The notes beneath the pieces are model-generated. The model did not search any database. It worked only from the letters and a program-made list of their open reading frames with translations, and was not told where the DNA came from. From assembly GCA_947683425.1 (NCBI GenBank), contig CANTUQ010000004.1, positions 36,409,001 through 36,473,000 of the forward strand: a DNA stretch of 64,000 nt, in the 5' to 3' direction. The position numbers and the translations under genes are program-made. Positions 11,546 to 22,956 of the stretch are shown here, piece after piece. The DNA comes from Excoecaria cochinchinensis. Its lineage: Eukaryota; Streptophyta; Magnoliopsida; Malpighiales; Euphorbiaceae. Positions within the stretch are counted from its first letter, which is position 1, and each line of letters opens with the position of its first letter.

Positions 11546-13360
11546 AATGTTGAATTTTTTTATTCTTCGCCTGATTCCCCTAGTGGGAATTGAGATGAGT
11601 TTTCTCCATACTCTTTTATTTTTTCATGTTATTTTTGTTTTCTTTTGATTGTATTTTGTGTTTTGCTTGTTTATATTAATTATTTGTTTGTTTTCACACA
11701 ATGAGGACATTGTGTCCTTTAAGTGTGGGGGCATTATTATTATGTTTATTTGATTTTTATATGTTGTGTTTAGTGTAGCTTGTGTTATGCATGCGCTCCT
11801 AGTTTTAGGTTTTTATATATAGGTTGTTAACATTAGGTATGTTGAGTTTGATTTGTACATATGTGTATGTAGGGTTATGTATTATTGTTTTTATGCATAT
11901 ATGTATAGGATGTTTTGTGCATTTGATTTTGAAGCTTATATATTTGATGTATATTTGGGAATATATACATGATTAAGCTTGTATTTCTTTTAATTAAGTC
12001 TATATATGCCATATCTTGAAAAATGTCATTTTTATTTTACTTTGTACAATTAAATGTACATAGAAAAGGTCATGACTTGGAAAAACACTTTAGTGTAGGA
12101 TCTTTTTAAGTTGAGTATCTTTTCACATGTATAAAAGGATTATTTTGCCAATGTATTGCTTAAGGTAGTTTGACCTATAGCTTATGTGAGTTTTTGAGCC
12201 TTATACATTGAAAATTTTCTTGTATGAGAGCCTTTATATGCCATATCCTCTAGAACTTGTCATTAGTAAATTTTAAGATTACATTTAGTATGGGATGTGC
12301 ATGAGAAATGAAAAGGGCAATTAGATTAAACCATTTTGGCTTGCTTTAAAAAACTAACCTTTTTGACTTTAGGTAGCCATTTTTGAGCCTTAACCTGTTT
12401 TTCTTGTTATGCATTTTATTAACTAAATCCTTTACTAAAAAATAACTACTTATTTTCTTACCCTTGTTGTGGTGAGAATTAGAATTGCTATACCATGGAA
12501 ATACATTTATTAGTATAAGCACGATTATAGATGATTATAGTGATATACAAGTTGAATTCCCTTATTTATTTCTCAAAAGTTCATTATTCGAAAAGTCTAA
12601 TTTCTATAAGGAAAAGAAAAAAAAAACAAAATAAATGGGATGGAGCATAAAATGCACCCAAAAAAAAAAGAAGAAAATGAAAAAGAGAAAAAAAGAAAAG
12701 AAAAGCAAATGAAACTAGAGGAAAAGTGTGGACATTAAGAAGGGAGTTAGAATAGAAAGTTGAAATATCATGCTATACTTAGTTATTATATCTCTTGTGG
12801 TATAGTGATACTTCTTCACTACACAATATGAGCTACTTAAACCAAAATTGTCCTACCTTTACCTAAGCCAAGTTACAACCCTTTTTAAGACCCTTTGATT
12901 TCATGTACTACTTTATATTAGTAGTGAAGATTTTTACTATTTACAAGCTTATGGTATGCAATGACATATTTAAGGAATGAGAGAAATACTAACCTTTAAA
13001 CATATTGAGTGATTGAGTGCTTAAAAAATATAGTGTTTGAGTGAGAATTACTTTAGGCAATGTCTTGTGTGAAATAATCTTTACATGTGTTAAGATATTC
13101 AAATTCTTAAGGTCAAACATTCTTGTGTTTTGCAACTTTATGATTTTCCAAAATGTGCATGATTGTTCAAGTATGATGGATAATGATATTGATTGAGATT
13201 TTGCATACTTAAACTAATTTGTTAGGACATAAAAGCTTATACATGTTATTTCCAAATGTTTATCAAATATAGAAGTAAGCTCCAAAATTATGTGCATCTT
13301 CTTATGTGTTATGAGTTTGTGTGGGTAGTTTGCTATGTTTTGCTTGGGGACAAGCAAATA
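11546..13360 (+). other. Athila-like 3' non-coding region
   Basis: 1.8 kb without a gene. It holds a first polypurine-like tract (11718-11731) and a purine-rich stretch at 12605-12725 (runs of A with G). Long 3' non-coding regions are usual in this lineage. I see no other structure in it. Confidence 0.7.
11718..11731 (+). other. First polypurine-tract-like motif TTTAAGTGTGGGGG
   Basis: Identical over 14 bases to the motif at 13361-13374 that borders the 3' LTR, but 1.6 kb upstream, shortly after the post-integrase ORF. It could act as a second plus-strand primer or be a remnant of an older LTR junction. Confidence 0.6.
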
Positions 13361-13374
13361 TTTAAGTGTGGGGG
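13361..13374 (+). other. Polypurine tract before the 3' LTR
   Basis: TTTAAGTGTGGGGG, preceded by GGGGACAAGCAAATA, ending two bases before the TG that starts the LTR at 13377. This is the plus-strand primer for reverse transcription. Confidence 0.8.
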
Positions 13375-13552
13375 TTTGCTATGAGTCTAAATAACTCATA
13401 TTTAATCTTTGTTTTGGTGTTGAAATAATGTTTATGTGTAGTTAATTGTGTTAGAATTAGGTATGTTTTATGTTTTTGTTTAAGTTTTGTGTGTGTAGGA
13501 GAAAATGGAGAAAAAAGGAGAAAGGAGAAAAAATGAGCTAAGGAAGAGAAGA

Positions 13553-13853
13553 ATCTGTCGTGAGCGCAACAAGCGTCGCGAGCGTGACAGGAAGTGCCAA
13601 AGAAAGAAGGAAAGAAGAAAGGAAGAGAAGAAAGCAAAGGAGAAGAAGCAATCTGTCGCGAGCGCAATAGGACGCGCTAATGAAGAGAGCCAAGAAGAAG
13701 AAGAAAGGAAACTGGCATGCATTGTCGCAAGTAAGATGGCCCGTTGTGAGGTCGCGACATCCCGCAAAGAAGAGCCAGCGCGAGGAAGGTGGAGCGAAGA
13801 AGAAGGTGTGCTCTATCGCCAGCGCGACATACGTCGCGATCGCGACAGAAAGG
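13553..13853. repeat. GTCGCG palindrome cluster in the Athila-like LTR
   Basis: Units near 13556, 13573, 13652, 13722, 13750, 13815 and 13831, most GTCGCGAGCGCGA-like or with one CpG changed to TG/CA. The last unit lies about 110 bp upstream of the TATA-like box at 13960-13969, the same cluster-then-TATA arrangement as at 9868-10169. Confidence 0.75.
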
Positions 13854-13959
13854 AACGTTGGGCATTTGTATTCAAATTTTGCCTTGAAGAATCATGTCTT
13901 TCCACCAAGTCTTGCAACCTTTTGAAGAGACACTTGAAAGGACATATCTTTTAAAACAT

Positions 13960-13969
13960 TATAAATATA
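13960..13969 (+). promoter_or_regulatory. TATA-like box of the Athila-like LTR
   Basis: TATAAATATA inside the LTR, about 580 bp from its start, a plausible core promoter for the genomic transcript. Supported by sequence only. Confidence 0.45.
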
Positions 13970-14822
13970 ACATTTAACTGTAATTTTAGGTGTTGAATTT
14001 TTAATTAAGAATTTCTATAAGTTTGAGAGTACATTTCTTTAGTTAAAGTTTTTAAGTTAGGATTTTTATGTTTTGAAGAGAAGATTTCTTTCAAGGAAGA
14101 ATATATCCTTTATGAAAGGGAAAAGGGTTGAGGAATCTCCTTCTTCATTTCTTATCTTTTACTTCTTCTTTGTAACTATTGAATGATGCAAATTATGAAC
14201 TTGAATCTTTAAAGTTATATTTTATTATTCATATCAATTTGATATTCTTTCTTGTAGAATTTTCTATTAGTATTTGATGCATGATCATTATAACTAAGTA
14301 TTTAGTTGAAAGATAAATCCTTACTTACATCTAATAGAAGTTCATCATTGAAGTATTAGTTGAGAAATTATAATATTAGATGGTTGTTATAGGTTGTTTA
14401 TTATTCCTAAAATTTGCATGTATAACCCTCTAATTCATTAATGAAAATTGTGAGTTAGAATTATAAATGTATGTTTTAGGCACTCTAGTTTATGTCAAGA
14501 TAGTAAATTGGAATCTTATTCAACTTGGCTTGCATGACAAGAATTTACTTATAATCAAGAATAATCAATTCAAGTTCTATTTATTATTACTTTATCATCA
14601 TTAATCATTTTTCTTCTCCGATAATAAATAACTAGGTTAATAACTAGGTTAGACATAGTATTTTCGCTTTCATTCATAAAATTTATGATCATTGTGAGCA
14701 AGATTAAAATTGAGTAGTAGTAGTATGTAAAATTAATCACATTCCTTGTGGGATCGACACGTTTTGTACTATAACCGGTACACCATATACTTGCGGAATT
14801 AACACTTAAAAATAGGCTAACA

Positions 14823-15070
14823 TGGCCCAGTCAAGGGACACACGTGGCGAAATGAGGTGTGCCACGTGTTGGTGATGACGTGTCACATGTGACACATGTT
14901 CTAATGAGACACCGCCATGTGGATGATACATGTCATGCTACATGGCGATGACGTGTACTAATTATGCCACGTGGGCACCAAGTGGACCAGTAGTTGTTTG
15001 ACACGTTGCACATTATGGTTTTGACACGTGGCTAGTCAAGTGGGAGGGCACGCGTGTGGCGCATGAAGGC
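14823..15070. repeat. Cluster of ACGT-core palindromes
   Basis: Contains CACGTG twice (inside GCCACGTG units near 14870 and 14970), several ACACGTGGC / GACACGTG variants, and a perfect 14-bp palindrome TGTCACATGTGACA near 14880. About twelve ACGTG or CATGTG cores occur in 250 bp. These match the G-box class bound by plant bZIP and bHLH factors; function here is inference. Confidence 0.6.
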
Positions 15071-15294
15071 GCATAAGTGCATCTTCCTCCCCTCGTCGAC
15101 GCGTGTAGGCGCGTGCGGCGTGCTCCAACCTCCAACTCTGGCCAAAAAATGGATGATAGATTTTCTATAAACTCTATCTCTTATGTACTAAGTAGTTTCC
15201 AACAGCTCCCTCAGTACTGGATGATATTCGAAAGAGTTAATCAACGCTTTGATTAGGTCTCTATCATCCCTTCCTAGGTTTAAACCTCCTATCC

Positions 15295-15417
15295 AAATGC
15301 ACTCTTGCATTTCTTACTGCATATTCAATATATGAAGCATTATAGCATCAATATCATCAGCTTGGATATTCCTCCACATCCTCATGTTGCTTACTAAATG
15401 CACTCTTGCATTTCTTA
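15295..15417. repeat. Two copies of a 22-bp hairpin-forming repeat
   Basis: The same 22 bases occur at 15295-15316 and 15396-15417. Within each is a perfect 7-bp inverted repeat AAATGCA...TGCATTT around CTCT. Confidence 0.65.
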
Positions 15418-16408
15418 AAGCAATCCCATGCGGGGTCCTAGGAATCATAGGTGTCCTTATAAACATTTCTGAAACACATTACAGAAATTTAAATGGTTAA
15501 TACACTCATGTATAAGCACATATGATTGAAACACATTTCAATCAATAAATAAGGACAGAAAATATACAAAAAAATTTCAAAATATTTTAAAAACAGAAAA
15601 CACATTTTCTATAATTATTATAATATTTATTTAAAAAAATAAACAAAAATATTTTATGGTCATCTGAAAATTTTGAAAAAATGACCAATAAATCAGAAAT
15701 ATTTTGAAAACACATTTGAGAAAAAAACGAAGCAAAAGAGGAATGTTAAGGAGTAACATTCCATCTGTAATGAAATTAAGAAGTGGACGTAGAGTGTATC
15801 GTCCATGGCTTAATTGGCAAACTTATGAGTTTCTTGATGAATTAATGAAGTTGGTCAAAAAATCAGTCCCAGTGTCAATGAAGATTTTGAGAAGATCTAG
15901 TTTTCTAGAATAGTTGACATGAGTGTCAATTATAGTTAGCATTTCTTATTATAGGATTTATGTTTGCTATTATTATATTTGATATGAGTATCTTATTTTA
16001 GGATTATTGGATTTATTTATTGGTTGAATGAATGAGTTTATTTTTGGCATTTAATATTTTTTTAAATGTGTTTATTTAAAAATATTAATTGCCTTGCAAT
16101 ATTTTATGAGTAAAATATTTGCATGATTATTAAGTAGAGATTTAATAAGATAAAAACCAATAAAATTGCCCTCATAAGTTTGAGAACTTAATAATCCAGT
16201 AATTCTGATTTCCTATGCATGAAATCTTAACCTGTAAAGTTGGACATTAGAACTTAGAAGGTAATCGGTACTTCTAATAACCTTTTCAAATTTGAGTCTA
16301 ATAGAAGACTTTATTAGGTTATTATTTCAGGTGTATAGTAAATTGCATGTATTGCCTAATATCCTATAATAACGTGCAACTTTGTTCCATTTGAATCAGA
16401 GGATACAA

Positions 16409-17265
16409 ATGGCTTCTGCTTCCAAATCAATTATTACTGAATTAAATGAAGACTTGAAATTGAATGGCGACAATTATGAAATCTGGAGTATGAAGATCTA
16501 GTACGTGCTTAAGGAGCAAGAGGCTCTCGAAACCTTAAGTTCAGTTATGGCTGAACGTGAGGATGGCAATACCGCCCAGCATAAGCTGGACCGAGATGTC
16601 TATTTGGCATGGAAGAAAAAGAATTCCACTATTCATATCATCCTGCTAAGTGCTATGGAGGATGATATAACTAAACAATTTTGCAAGTATCAAAATGTAA
16701 TGGATCTGTGGATCGCTTTACGAGAGAAGTTCGGAAGAGTGATTCTGACTAAGCTTCTACCTTTGATGATCAAATTTGATACTTATTAGAAAAAGCCTGA
16801 TCAAATAATGCAAAAACATCTCAGGGAGATGGAGAATATGATATGTGAGCTTAGTGAATATGGTTATAAGTTGACCGACGAGCAGCAGGTCCAAGCTGTC
16901 ATCCGTTCCTTGCCCAAGAGTTGGGAGCATATGAAAATGCAACTAACTCATATGGACAGTGTCAAAACATTTAAGGATGTCGCTCGTCACTTGGATCTAG
17001 AAGAGGACATACTAGTATTGATTAAGGTCAATGCCGAAGTGCATGTGGCACAGTCCTATTCTTGTGGAATGAGTTCAAACCAGAACAAAAGGAAAAGCTT
17101 CAAAGGTCGGGATAAGGAACCTGCCAAGAAGAATAAAGGGCAAAAGAAGGAACAAAATTCTAAGAGGTCCAAAGGCAAGAAAAAGATAAACATCTCAAAA
17201 GTGAAATATTTTAATTGCCAATAGAAAGGACACTATGCAAGAGACTGCACTGTGCCCAATCAGGT
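16409..17265 (+). pseudogene. copia gag
   Basis: It starts MASASKSIITELNEDL at the ATG at 16409. The UBN2-type Gag signature follows (LNGDNYEIWSMKI, VMDLWIALREKFG, HLREMENMICELSEYGYKLTDEQQVQAVIRSLPKSW split by a stop). A basic region and a CCHC knuckle (CQ-KGHYARDC) end it near 17260; the first knuckle Cys is Tyr. In-frame stops are at 16499 (TAG for a likely Gln), 16787 and 17222. All in one frame, so damage is by point changes. Confidence 0.85.
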
Positions 17266-17329
17266 ACACTATCCTGACTCAAGAGTGAGAGGAATTTGTA
17301 TATCTAGTTCTGTCTTACGAACTAAATTT

Positions 17330-18032
17330 CATCCTTTATGGGTGGTTGATTCAGGAGCAACAGACCATATAGCAAAGGATTGAGATTCCTTTGTTGAATT
17401 CCGGCGAATGCCAAATATAGCAATATATATATATATATATGTAGGAAATGACACCAGAGTGTGGTTCGATGGATTGGTGTGTGTAGATTAGTCTTATGCA
17501 AGGGTCGAACCCTGCTTTTACATGATGTGCTTTATGCTCCAGATATTCGTAAGAATTTAGTTTCTGTTTTTGTGTTATTATTTACACTTTAAAGATGATA
17601 GTGTGCGCTTATGTTTGGATGATGTTTATTATGGTTCTATTTTATTTCGAATAATTTTATTGTTTTGGATATTGATCCTGACTTTATGATAAAAATAGTT
17701 TTTCTTTAATATCTTCTACTTCACATAATAATAAGAATCATGTGAAATTATGGCATGCTAGATTAAACCATATTGGGCAAGATCGAATGAGTCAGTTAGC
17801 CAAAGTCGGTTTACTAGGTGATTTAAATGAGGTTGAATAGCCTACATGTAAGCATTGCCTAAAAGGAAAACTAGTGAGAAAACCGTTTGAAAAAAGAACT
17901 AGAGCTGAATTTCCATTGCAATTAATTCATTCTGATATATGTGGTCCAATGAATGTGAGGGCAAGGCATGGGGCCTACTACTTCATCACATTTATGGATG
18001 ACTATACTAGGTATGGTCATATCTACTTGATC
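17330..18032 (+). pseudogene. copia protease and integrase N-terminal part
   Basis: The protease motif VVDSGATDHIAK lies at about 17342-17377 (catalytic DSG), in the gag frame, followed by a TGA at 17381. An AT microsatellite and frameshifts follow. From about 17748 the integrase HHCC region can be read (LWHARLNHIGQ... CKHCLKGK), then the first catalytic Asp (HSDICGPM) and FMDDYTRY. It is cut at 18032 by the solo LTR and resumes at 26936 in the same frame. Confidence 0.8.
17423..17441. repeat. (AT)n microsatellite
   Basis: About nine AT units within the copia protease-integrase region. Confidence 0.9.
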
Positions 18033-19006
18033 TGTCACACCCCGTTCCCCACCCTAGTAGTTTGAGCCATGTTGCATGTGTGTGTTTTGGCATGTGTTAT
18101 TTGTTGTGGGATTTATGCATGTTTTGTGGGTTATGGTAAAGTGTGGTTGCATGTAGGGTTGTATGGTGTGAGTGGTTAAATTCCACCAATGGTAGCATGA
18201 CAAGTGGTAAGGGATTTAGAAGGGGGTAAAAATAGCATGGAGAGAGAAAGAGAGAGTAGCAATTGGCTGCCTTGGTCTCCCGTTCTCTTCCTCCTAATGC
18301 CATTCTTCTCCTCTTCTTCCTCTTCTTCTTGTTTCGTCTTGATCCATCTCCCTTTGGTTGAGATTTTGGTGCAAATTGATCAACTCAAGAGTCTATTGGT
18401 AAGTTTTATTGGGTTTCTCTTCTTCTTTCTTCTTTTTCCTTTGATTTTTATTAGAATGTGTTTTGATTTAGGGTTTTTGTGGTTGTGTGATCTTTGGGTA
18501 TCTTTGTTTAGAGGTGCCTCCTCGTGATCCCAAGGGGAAGGAGAAGGCAAGTGGGAGTGGTGCTCATTAATTTGGAGCTTAGGATTTTCAGGTTTGGGAT
18601 TTATGTGCTTTTGATACATATTTTTATGATTTTGTAATTTTGATTAGTTTTCTGGGTATCTGGTGGTTAATGTGGTTTATGTGGGTCTTATTGCTATGGA
18701 CTTTATTTAATTTGAGTTTGGAATGCCTTGTTGTGTGTTATTGCATCAAATTGGGAATCGGATCAACCTTTGTAGCTTTTTGCTAGTTTTGTTAAATGTG
18801 GAATTTTGATCTTGTTATCTCTTGTTTTGATTGTTTTTATTTGTGTAAAAGTTGAGTTCATATTGTTTATGTTGTTGAGAAGGCTTGATTTGAGGTGAGT
18901 GGAAGTTTGGGTTTGATTTTATGAACTTTGATTTTTCTGTGTTTTGGCTGAGATTTGGAAGACACGACTCTGTCGCGAGTGCGACAGAATCGGGTATTCC
19001 AGTTCT

Positions 19007-21574
19007 TGTAACACCCCCATACCCCCTGGAAGGATATCGGGGCGCCACGCGGACACATACGTATACATATACATCTACATACACTAGCGGAAGCGATAGC
19101 ATTACACACATCAATTTAAGAATAACAAAATAATACTACACTAGGGCCCAACATGCAATTCATATTAATTACAAATATACATACATATTAATCTTTTTAC
19201 ATGTTCGTATTACAATCTGTTTCCATTTAACTTTATATATACATTTACATGTAATTCTTTGACTTTTATTACATATTGATGTTACTCAAAACATCACCAA
19301 CTCTATCTCTAACTTATACAAAAAGATATAGCAAAACTTCCTAGTGGCACTTGACCCACATATGCACGTTCTCTGATCCAAACCTGTAACCTACACGAAA
19401 ACAAACATCCCTGCTAAGCGATAACGCTTAGTGGGGATGAAAATAATACAAAGGACTTCTTTCCGAAGTCACACATAAATCACACATTTCATATAACACA
19501 ATCAAATATCTCATGGATATAACTTTCACACACTTGTACAGGGCATATAATCAAATATAGCAATCACCATGTGTTCACATACATGTAATCATGTACTTGT
19601 ATATAGATCTTTCATGTATTTAAACATTACTCTCATGTGCTATGACATTTATTCAGAGCAATACTTTTAATCGTCTCAAGTTCACTACACAACATTAATA
19701 AGCCTGAATTCCTTTCATGGTGGATACGGGTAACTCTGGATACTGTTTACAGTATCTTACATGTGGAGAATTAACTCAATCTCTATGGAATACATGAGGT
19801 ATTCCGAACTCTGGGCACAATTAAGGCCAACTCTAGCAGCTGCACTCTAGCCCTTTATAAGCATTCTTATCTATCCACTATAACGGTAATCAGGCTCAAT
19901 AACAACTCAATTATACGCTACTCTGATGCCAAAGCATAGATTATAACTCAAGTGCACTCATCAACTACAGAGGCATTTAATTCATATACAGTCTTTATTA
20001 ATCATGTTCAACAACTAAAAGCATGTAACATTTAAATTCCATGCATAAACTCTTATATCACATCATCATATATATGCACTCATAGGTTCATACATTTTTA
20101 TCACGCCATTTATTTATTAGTTAAATTACCAATCTTAAACATACTCAAATGCATTTCCTCGTTGATAACTACTTTATAGTCATTTGCTAACCCTAAACAT
20201 GCATAATAAGCTAAGGGGAAGGGTAAGGTGTTGACCCATGGCAACTAGGAGCTCAAAAAGAAGAAGAAAAATCTTTGTATGCATTGTTCTGTAGAGAGGT
20301 CGCGACCTGTGTCGCGATCGCGACAGAGGCTCGCCTCTGATGCCTCACGAGACTGCTTTTTACCCTAAACTTGTATCGCCAAAACCACCCTCTAGAACAC
20401 ATTTTTAGGCAAAGTGGTATTCATAATAATTGTTCACTAGGATGTTATCTTTCAAATGGGACAAATTTCAGGTATTTTTGACATCTAAAACTCCAGATAT
20501 GATTCAAACAATATATACTATTCCAGTGAACCTGCCAGAACAGGGTCACCTACGTTCTAATTACTTTTTAAGATACTTATAGCCAGAATTAGATCAAGTA
20601 CCGTCTTAGAAAATTTTAGCTACGGATCTGAGGTTTAAGATATAATTTGAATCAACTCAATTAAAGTCCTATAACTCTACTTATCACAAATACAATATAC
20701 AGAGGTCTGATGACAATCTGAACAGAATTCACCCACAAACATACTTTACACATGAAAGTTGTATGTAGACCATCTAACACACATATAATCACAACATATC
20801 CATATACATATACCATAAAATACTGCAAGTAATCAAAATGAAATAAATAAAGATCGCACGCAATCCCTACCTCTAGGAAGCTTTAACTTTGCCCTCTACT
20901 CTATACCGACCTTCTCCTTGCCTTTGTCCACTTTCTTGTTCCCCACTTGAATCAAAACCATACAAACACTTGGGTTACTATTCCTTTTACTTTAAATCAG
21001 AAATAGGAATAACAAAATAGAAGACCAATACTAAGAAATGGAGTCACTTACCATCATAGGAGACCAATCTATTTCTTTACCCGAACTCTTCAAACCAATC
21101 CAAATGAATCACTCAAAACAGTGCAAAGAAGAAGAAGAAACGAAAGAAAGGCAAAATAAGAGAAAAGAAAGAAACCAACGTGAACAAGAGGAATGAAGAG
21201 GGCAGTTGGTCAATCCATATTCAAATCCATTAATTGGCCAAAAGCACAGCTGTGTTCACTCAAGAGCACAGCTGTGTTTTGCAATCCCTTATCCAACATT
21301 AAATATCCCCATTAGATGCCACTTTACGTCATAAATCCATGCCTATCCCTTAGTCAAATACGTGTATATCTCTTGCCACTTGTCTCACTCCTACGTAGCC
21401 ATGTGTCAACTCCCTACAATCCCACGTCTCTTAATCCCACTTGTGCACACATTCCACGGGAGGGTCCTATTGCGCTCGCAACCCTTGTCGCGCTCGCGAC
21501 AGAACGCTTTCACAGAAAACTTAACCTTAAACCAGAACTCCTTAATTCTTCTAGGGCCGTTCTGGGGTGTTATA
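19007..21574 (-). repeat. 3' LTR of the gag-only element
   Basis: 2568 bp, TGTAACACCC to GTTATA (a changed GTTACA). Closely similar to the LTR at 22957-25509 (roughly 2% different by eye). It has one extra CpG-rich palindrome unit near 21470-21486, making it longer. Palindrome units lie at 20297-20325 and 21471-21502; the stem-loop is at 19414-19431. Confidence 0.88.
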
Positions 21575-21591
21575 AATCTCTCCCCCTAAAG
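21575..21591 (-). other. Polypurine tract of the gag-only element
   Basis: On the minus strand, CTTTAGGGGGAGAGATT directly precedes the 3' LTR. It is preceded by TTTCGAGGATGAAATT, the same context as at 35460-35494 in the autonomous element. Confidence 0.85.
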
Positions 21592-21637
21592 AAATTTCAT
21601 CCTCGAAATTTACCTGGTACTCATCAAATAACTCAAA

Positions 21638-22837
21638 CTATAAACTATAAAAATCAAATGAGAACTTACCAGACGATCCGGTCGCCATGCCTACGGCCTC
21701 AGCAGTCATCGCATATACACGTGGCTGGTCATCGGTGGAAAAGGGCCTCTCAACCGTCTCCGATGGGGGTCTCTCAGCTCTACTTCTTCCTCTCCCACCT
21801 CTAACATTTCCAGAAGTATTGCCTTTCTCTTTACTCACTTGTGGTGCCATATTCTCTCTTGTTTTAGGGCACTGAGCAAGGAGATGCTCCGTACTACCGC
21901 ATCTGAAGCAAGCTCCGGTGAGCTTCCTACACTCACCCCCATGATGCCTGCTACAATGCTCACATTGTGGTGCCACACTTCCTCTACTGGTAGGTGGTCT
22001 CACACTTCCCGCCGAAGTTGGCGCAAAGGCAGACCCTTGCTCATCTCTTATTTTTTTCACTTCTCTAGCTTTCCCAAAAGCACCTTCATTTTCCCTTGGA
22101 AATCTTCTCTTTTGTTCCCTCTTTTGTTTTACCAATTCAGATTCCTCCATCTTTATGGCTTCTAACACTAATCAATAATAATCCACCGGTTACAAAGCAA
22201 CCATAGTAGCTAACGGTCCTCTTATACTCTCTCTCAATCCATCTTCGAATTGTCTACACCGAAAATCATCAGTTAGCTTCCCTTCCGGTACATACTTACT
22301 CAAGCGAGTAAACTCCTTTTCATATTCCGCAATAGTCATATTCTTCTATTTGAAAGTTATAAATTCTTTCCATTTAGCATCTCTATATGCCTTGGTCACA
22401 AACTTTTCTTTAAACTCATGAATAAAGAATTCCCATGTCAACTCCAATGGCCTCTGGGAATTTCTCAAGACCAACTTCCACCAGTCATATGCTGCACCCT
22501 GCAGCAATGACACGGCGCAAGCTACTTTCTGATTCTGTGGACAACTGATTTCTTGTAAAATTCTTCCTGTCTTCTCGAGCCAGAATTCTGCTATCTTGGA
22601 TTGATCCAAAGATGTCCCATGGAACTCTTCAGCTCCTCTCTTCCTTATCAAATCTGTTGGAGTTTTTGGAGCCGTCAATCTATCTAAAATCTGTACCAAC
22701 CCTTGAATCAGCTCCGGGTTGTCCTGAATAGGTCTTGCTCTATCCTCTCTATCTTGTGCTTGTACATGTGGATCCACTCGAATTGGGTTCACACTGCCTG
22801 TGGTCTCTCCTACATGCTCACTCGGGTCGGACGCCAT
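21638..22837 (-). pseudogene. gag of the gag-only element
   Basis: One frame from MASDPSEHVGETTG to a stop at 21638. It has the Retrotrans_gag signature (AEFWLEKTGRIL, YDWWKLVLRN, EYEKEFTRL) and a CCHC knuckle, CFRCGSTEHLLAQC, near 21880-21920. Three stops: TAG at 22346-22348 (for a likely Gln), TAA at 22190-22192 and TGA at 22172-22174. The TAA is at the same codon as the stop at 569-571 in the other gag-only element. The frame ends shortly after the point where the autonomous element continues into protease. Confidence 0.85.
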
Positions 22838-22938
22838 CTAGACCCTACAAAACAGCATCTGCATTAGGCCACACTCTAAGTAATTATACACATATACTTT
22901 ACTCTATCACCTTATAGTCCTGAACCGTTTTAACCTAA

Positions 22939-22951
22939 GGCTCTGATACCA
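22939..22951 (-). other. Primer binding site (tRNA-iMet)
   Basis: Minus-strand TGGTATCAGAGCC, a perfect 13-base match to the initiator tRNA-Met complement, 5 nt inside the LTR edge at 22957. Confidence 0.9.
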
Positions 22952-22956
22952 CTAAA

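Larger units (their letters stand above)
3818..14804 (+). mobile_element. Athila-like Ty3/gypsy element, 5' part missing
   Basis: Order on the plus strand: protease, reverse transcriptase, RNase H, integrase, a post-integrase ORF in the env-like position, a long non-coding stretch, a polypurine tract and a 3' LTR. This order, the FMDD reverse transcriptase motif and the repeated TTTAAGTGTGGGGG tracts are typical of the Athila lineage. The 5' LTR and gag are not in the window because the element at 1-3817 sits in the protease region. A solo LTR (4118-6554) splits it again. At least eight stops or frameshifts make it inactive. Confidence 0.8.
13377..14804 (+). repeat. Athila-like 3' LTR (about 1.43 kb)
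   Basis: It starts TGCTATGAGTCT after the polypurine tract. The end is less certain: a CA at 14803-14804 after CTTGCGGAATTAA, or a CA at 14821-14822. The 5' LTR is not in the window to confirm it. It contains a palindrome cluster (13553-13853) followed by a TATA-like box, TATAAATATA, at 13960-13969. The ORF across the cluster (13505-13954) is lysine/arginine/glutamate-rich low complexity. Confidence 0.7.
14805..16408. other. Unassigned DNA between Athila-like and copia elements
   Basis: It begins with a cluster of ACGT-core and other palindromes (14823-15070). Then come a GC-richer stretch, a possible TATA box (TATAAACTC near 15170) and 1.2 kb of AT-rich sequence up to the copia gag. It could contain the copia 5' LTR, but I could not find sequence shared with the copia 3' side. 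A short frame at 15704-15913 is not recognisable. No gene is supported. Confidence 0.5.

Noticed and set aside
13505..13954. 149-codon Lys/Arg/Glu-rich plus-strand frame
   Set aside because: It lies in the Athila-like LTR across purine-rich and palindromic repeat sequence; no domain, and its LTR position argues against a gene.
15704..15913. 69-codon frame with MKLRSGRR
   Set aside because: Short, AT-rich context, no recognisable domain or neighbour.
18204..18619. 107-codon plus and 79-codon minus frames
   Set aside because: Inside a solo LTR; low complexity, no counterpart retained in the related LTRs.
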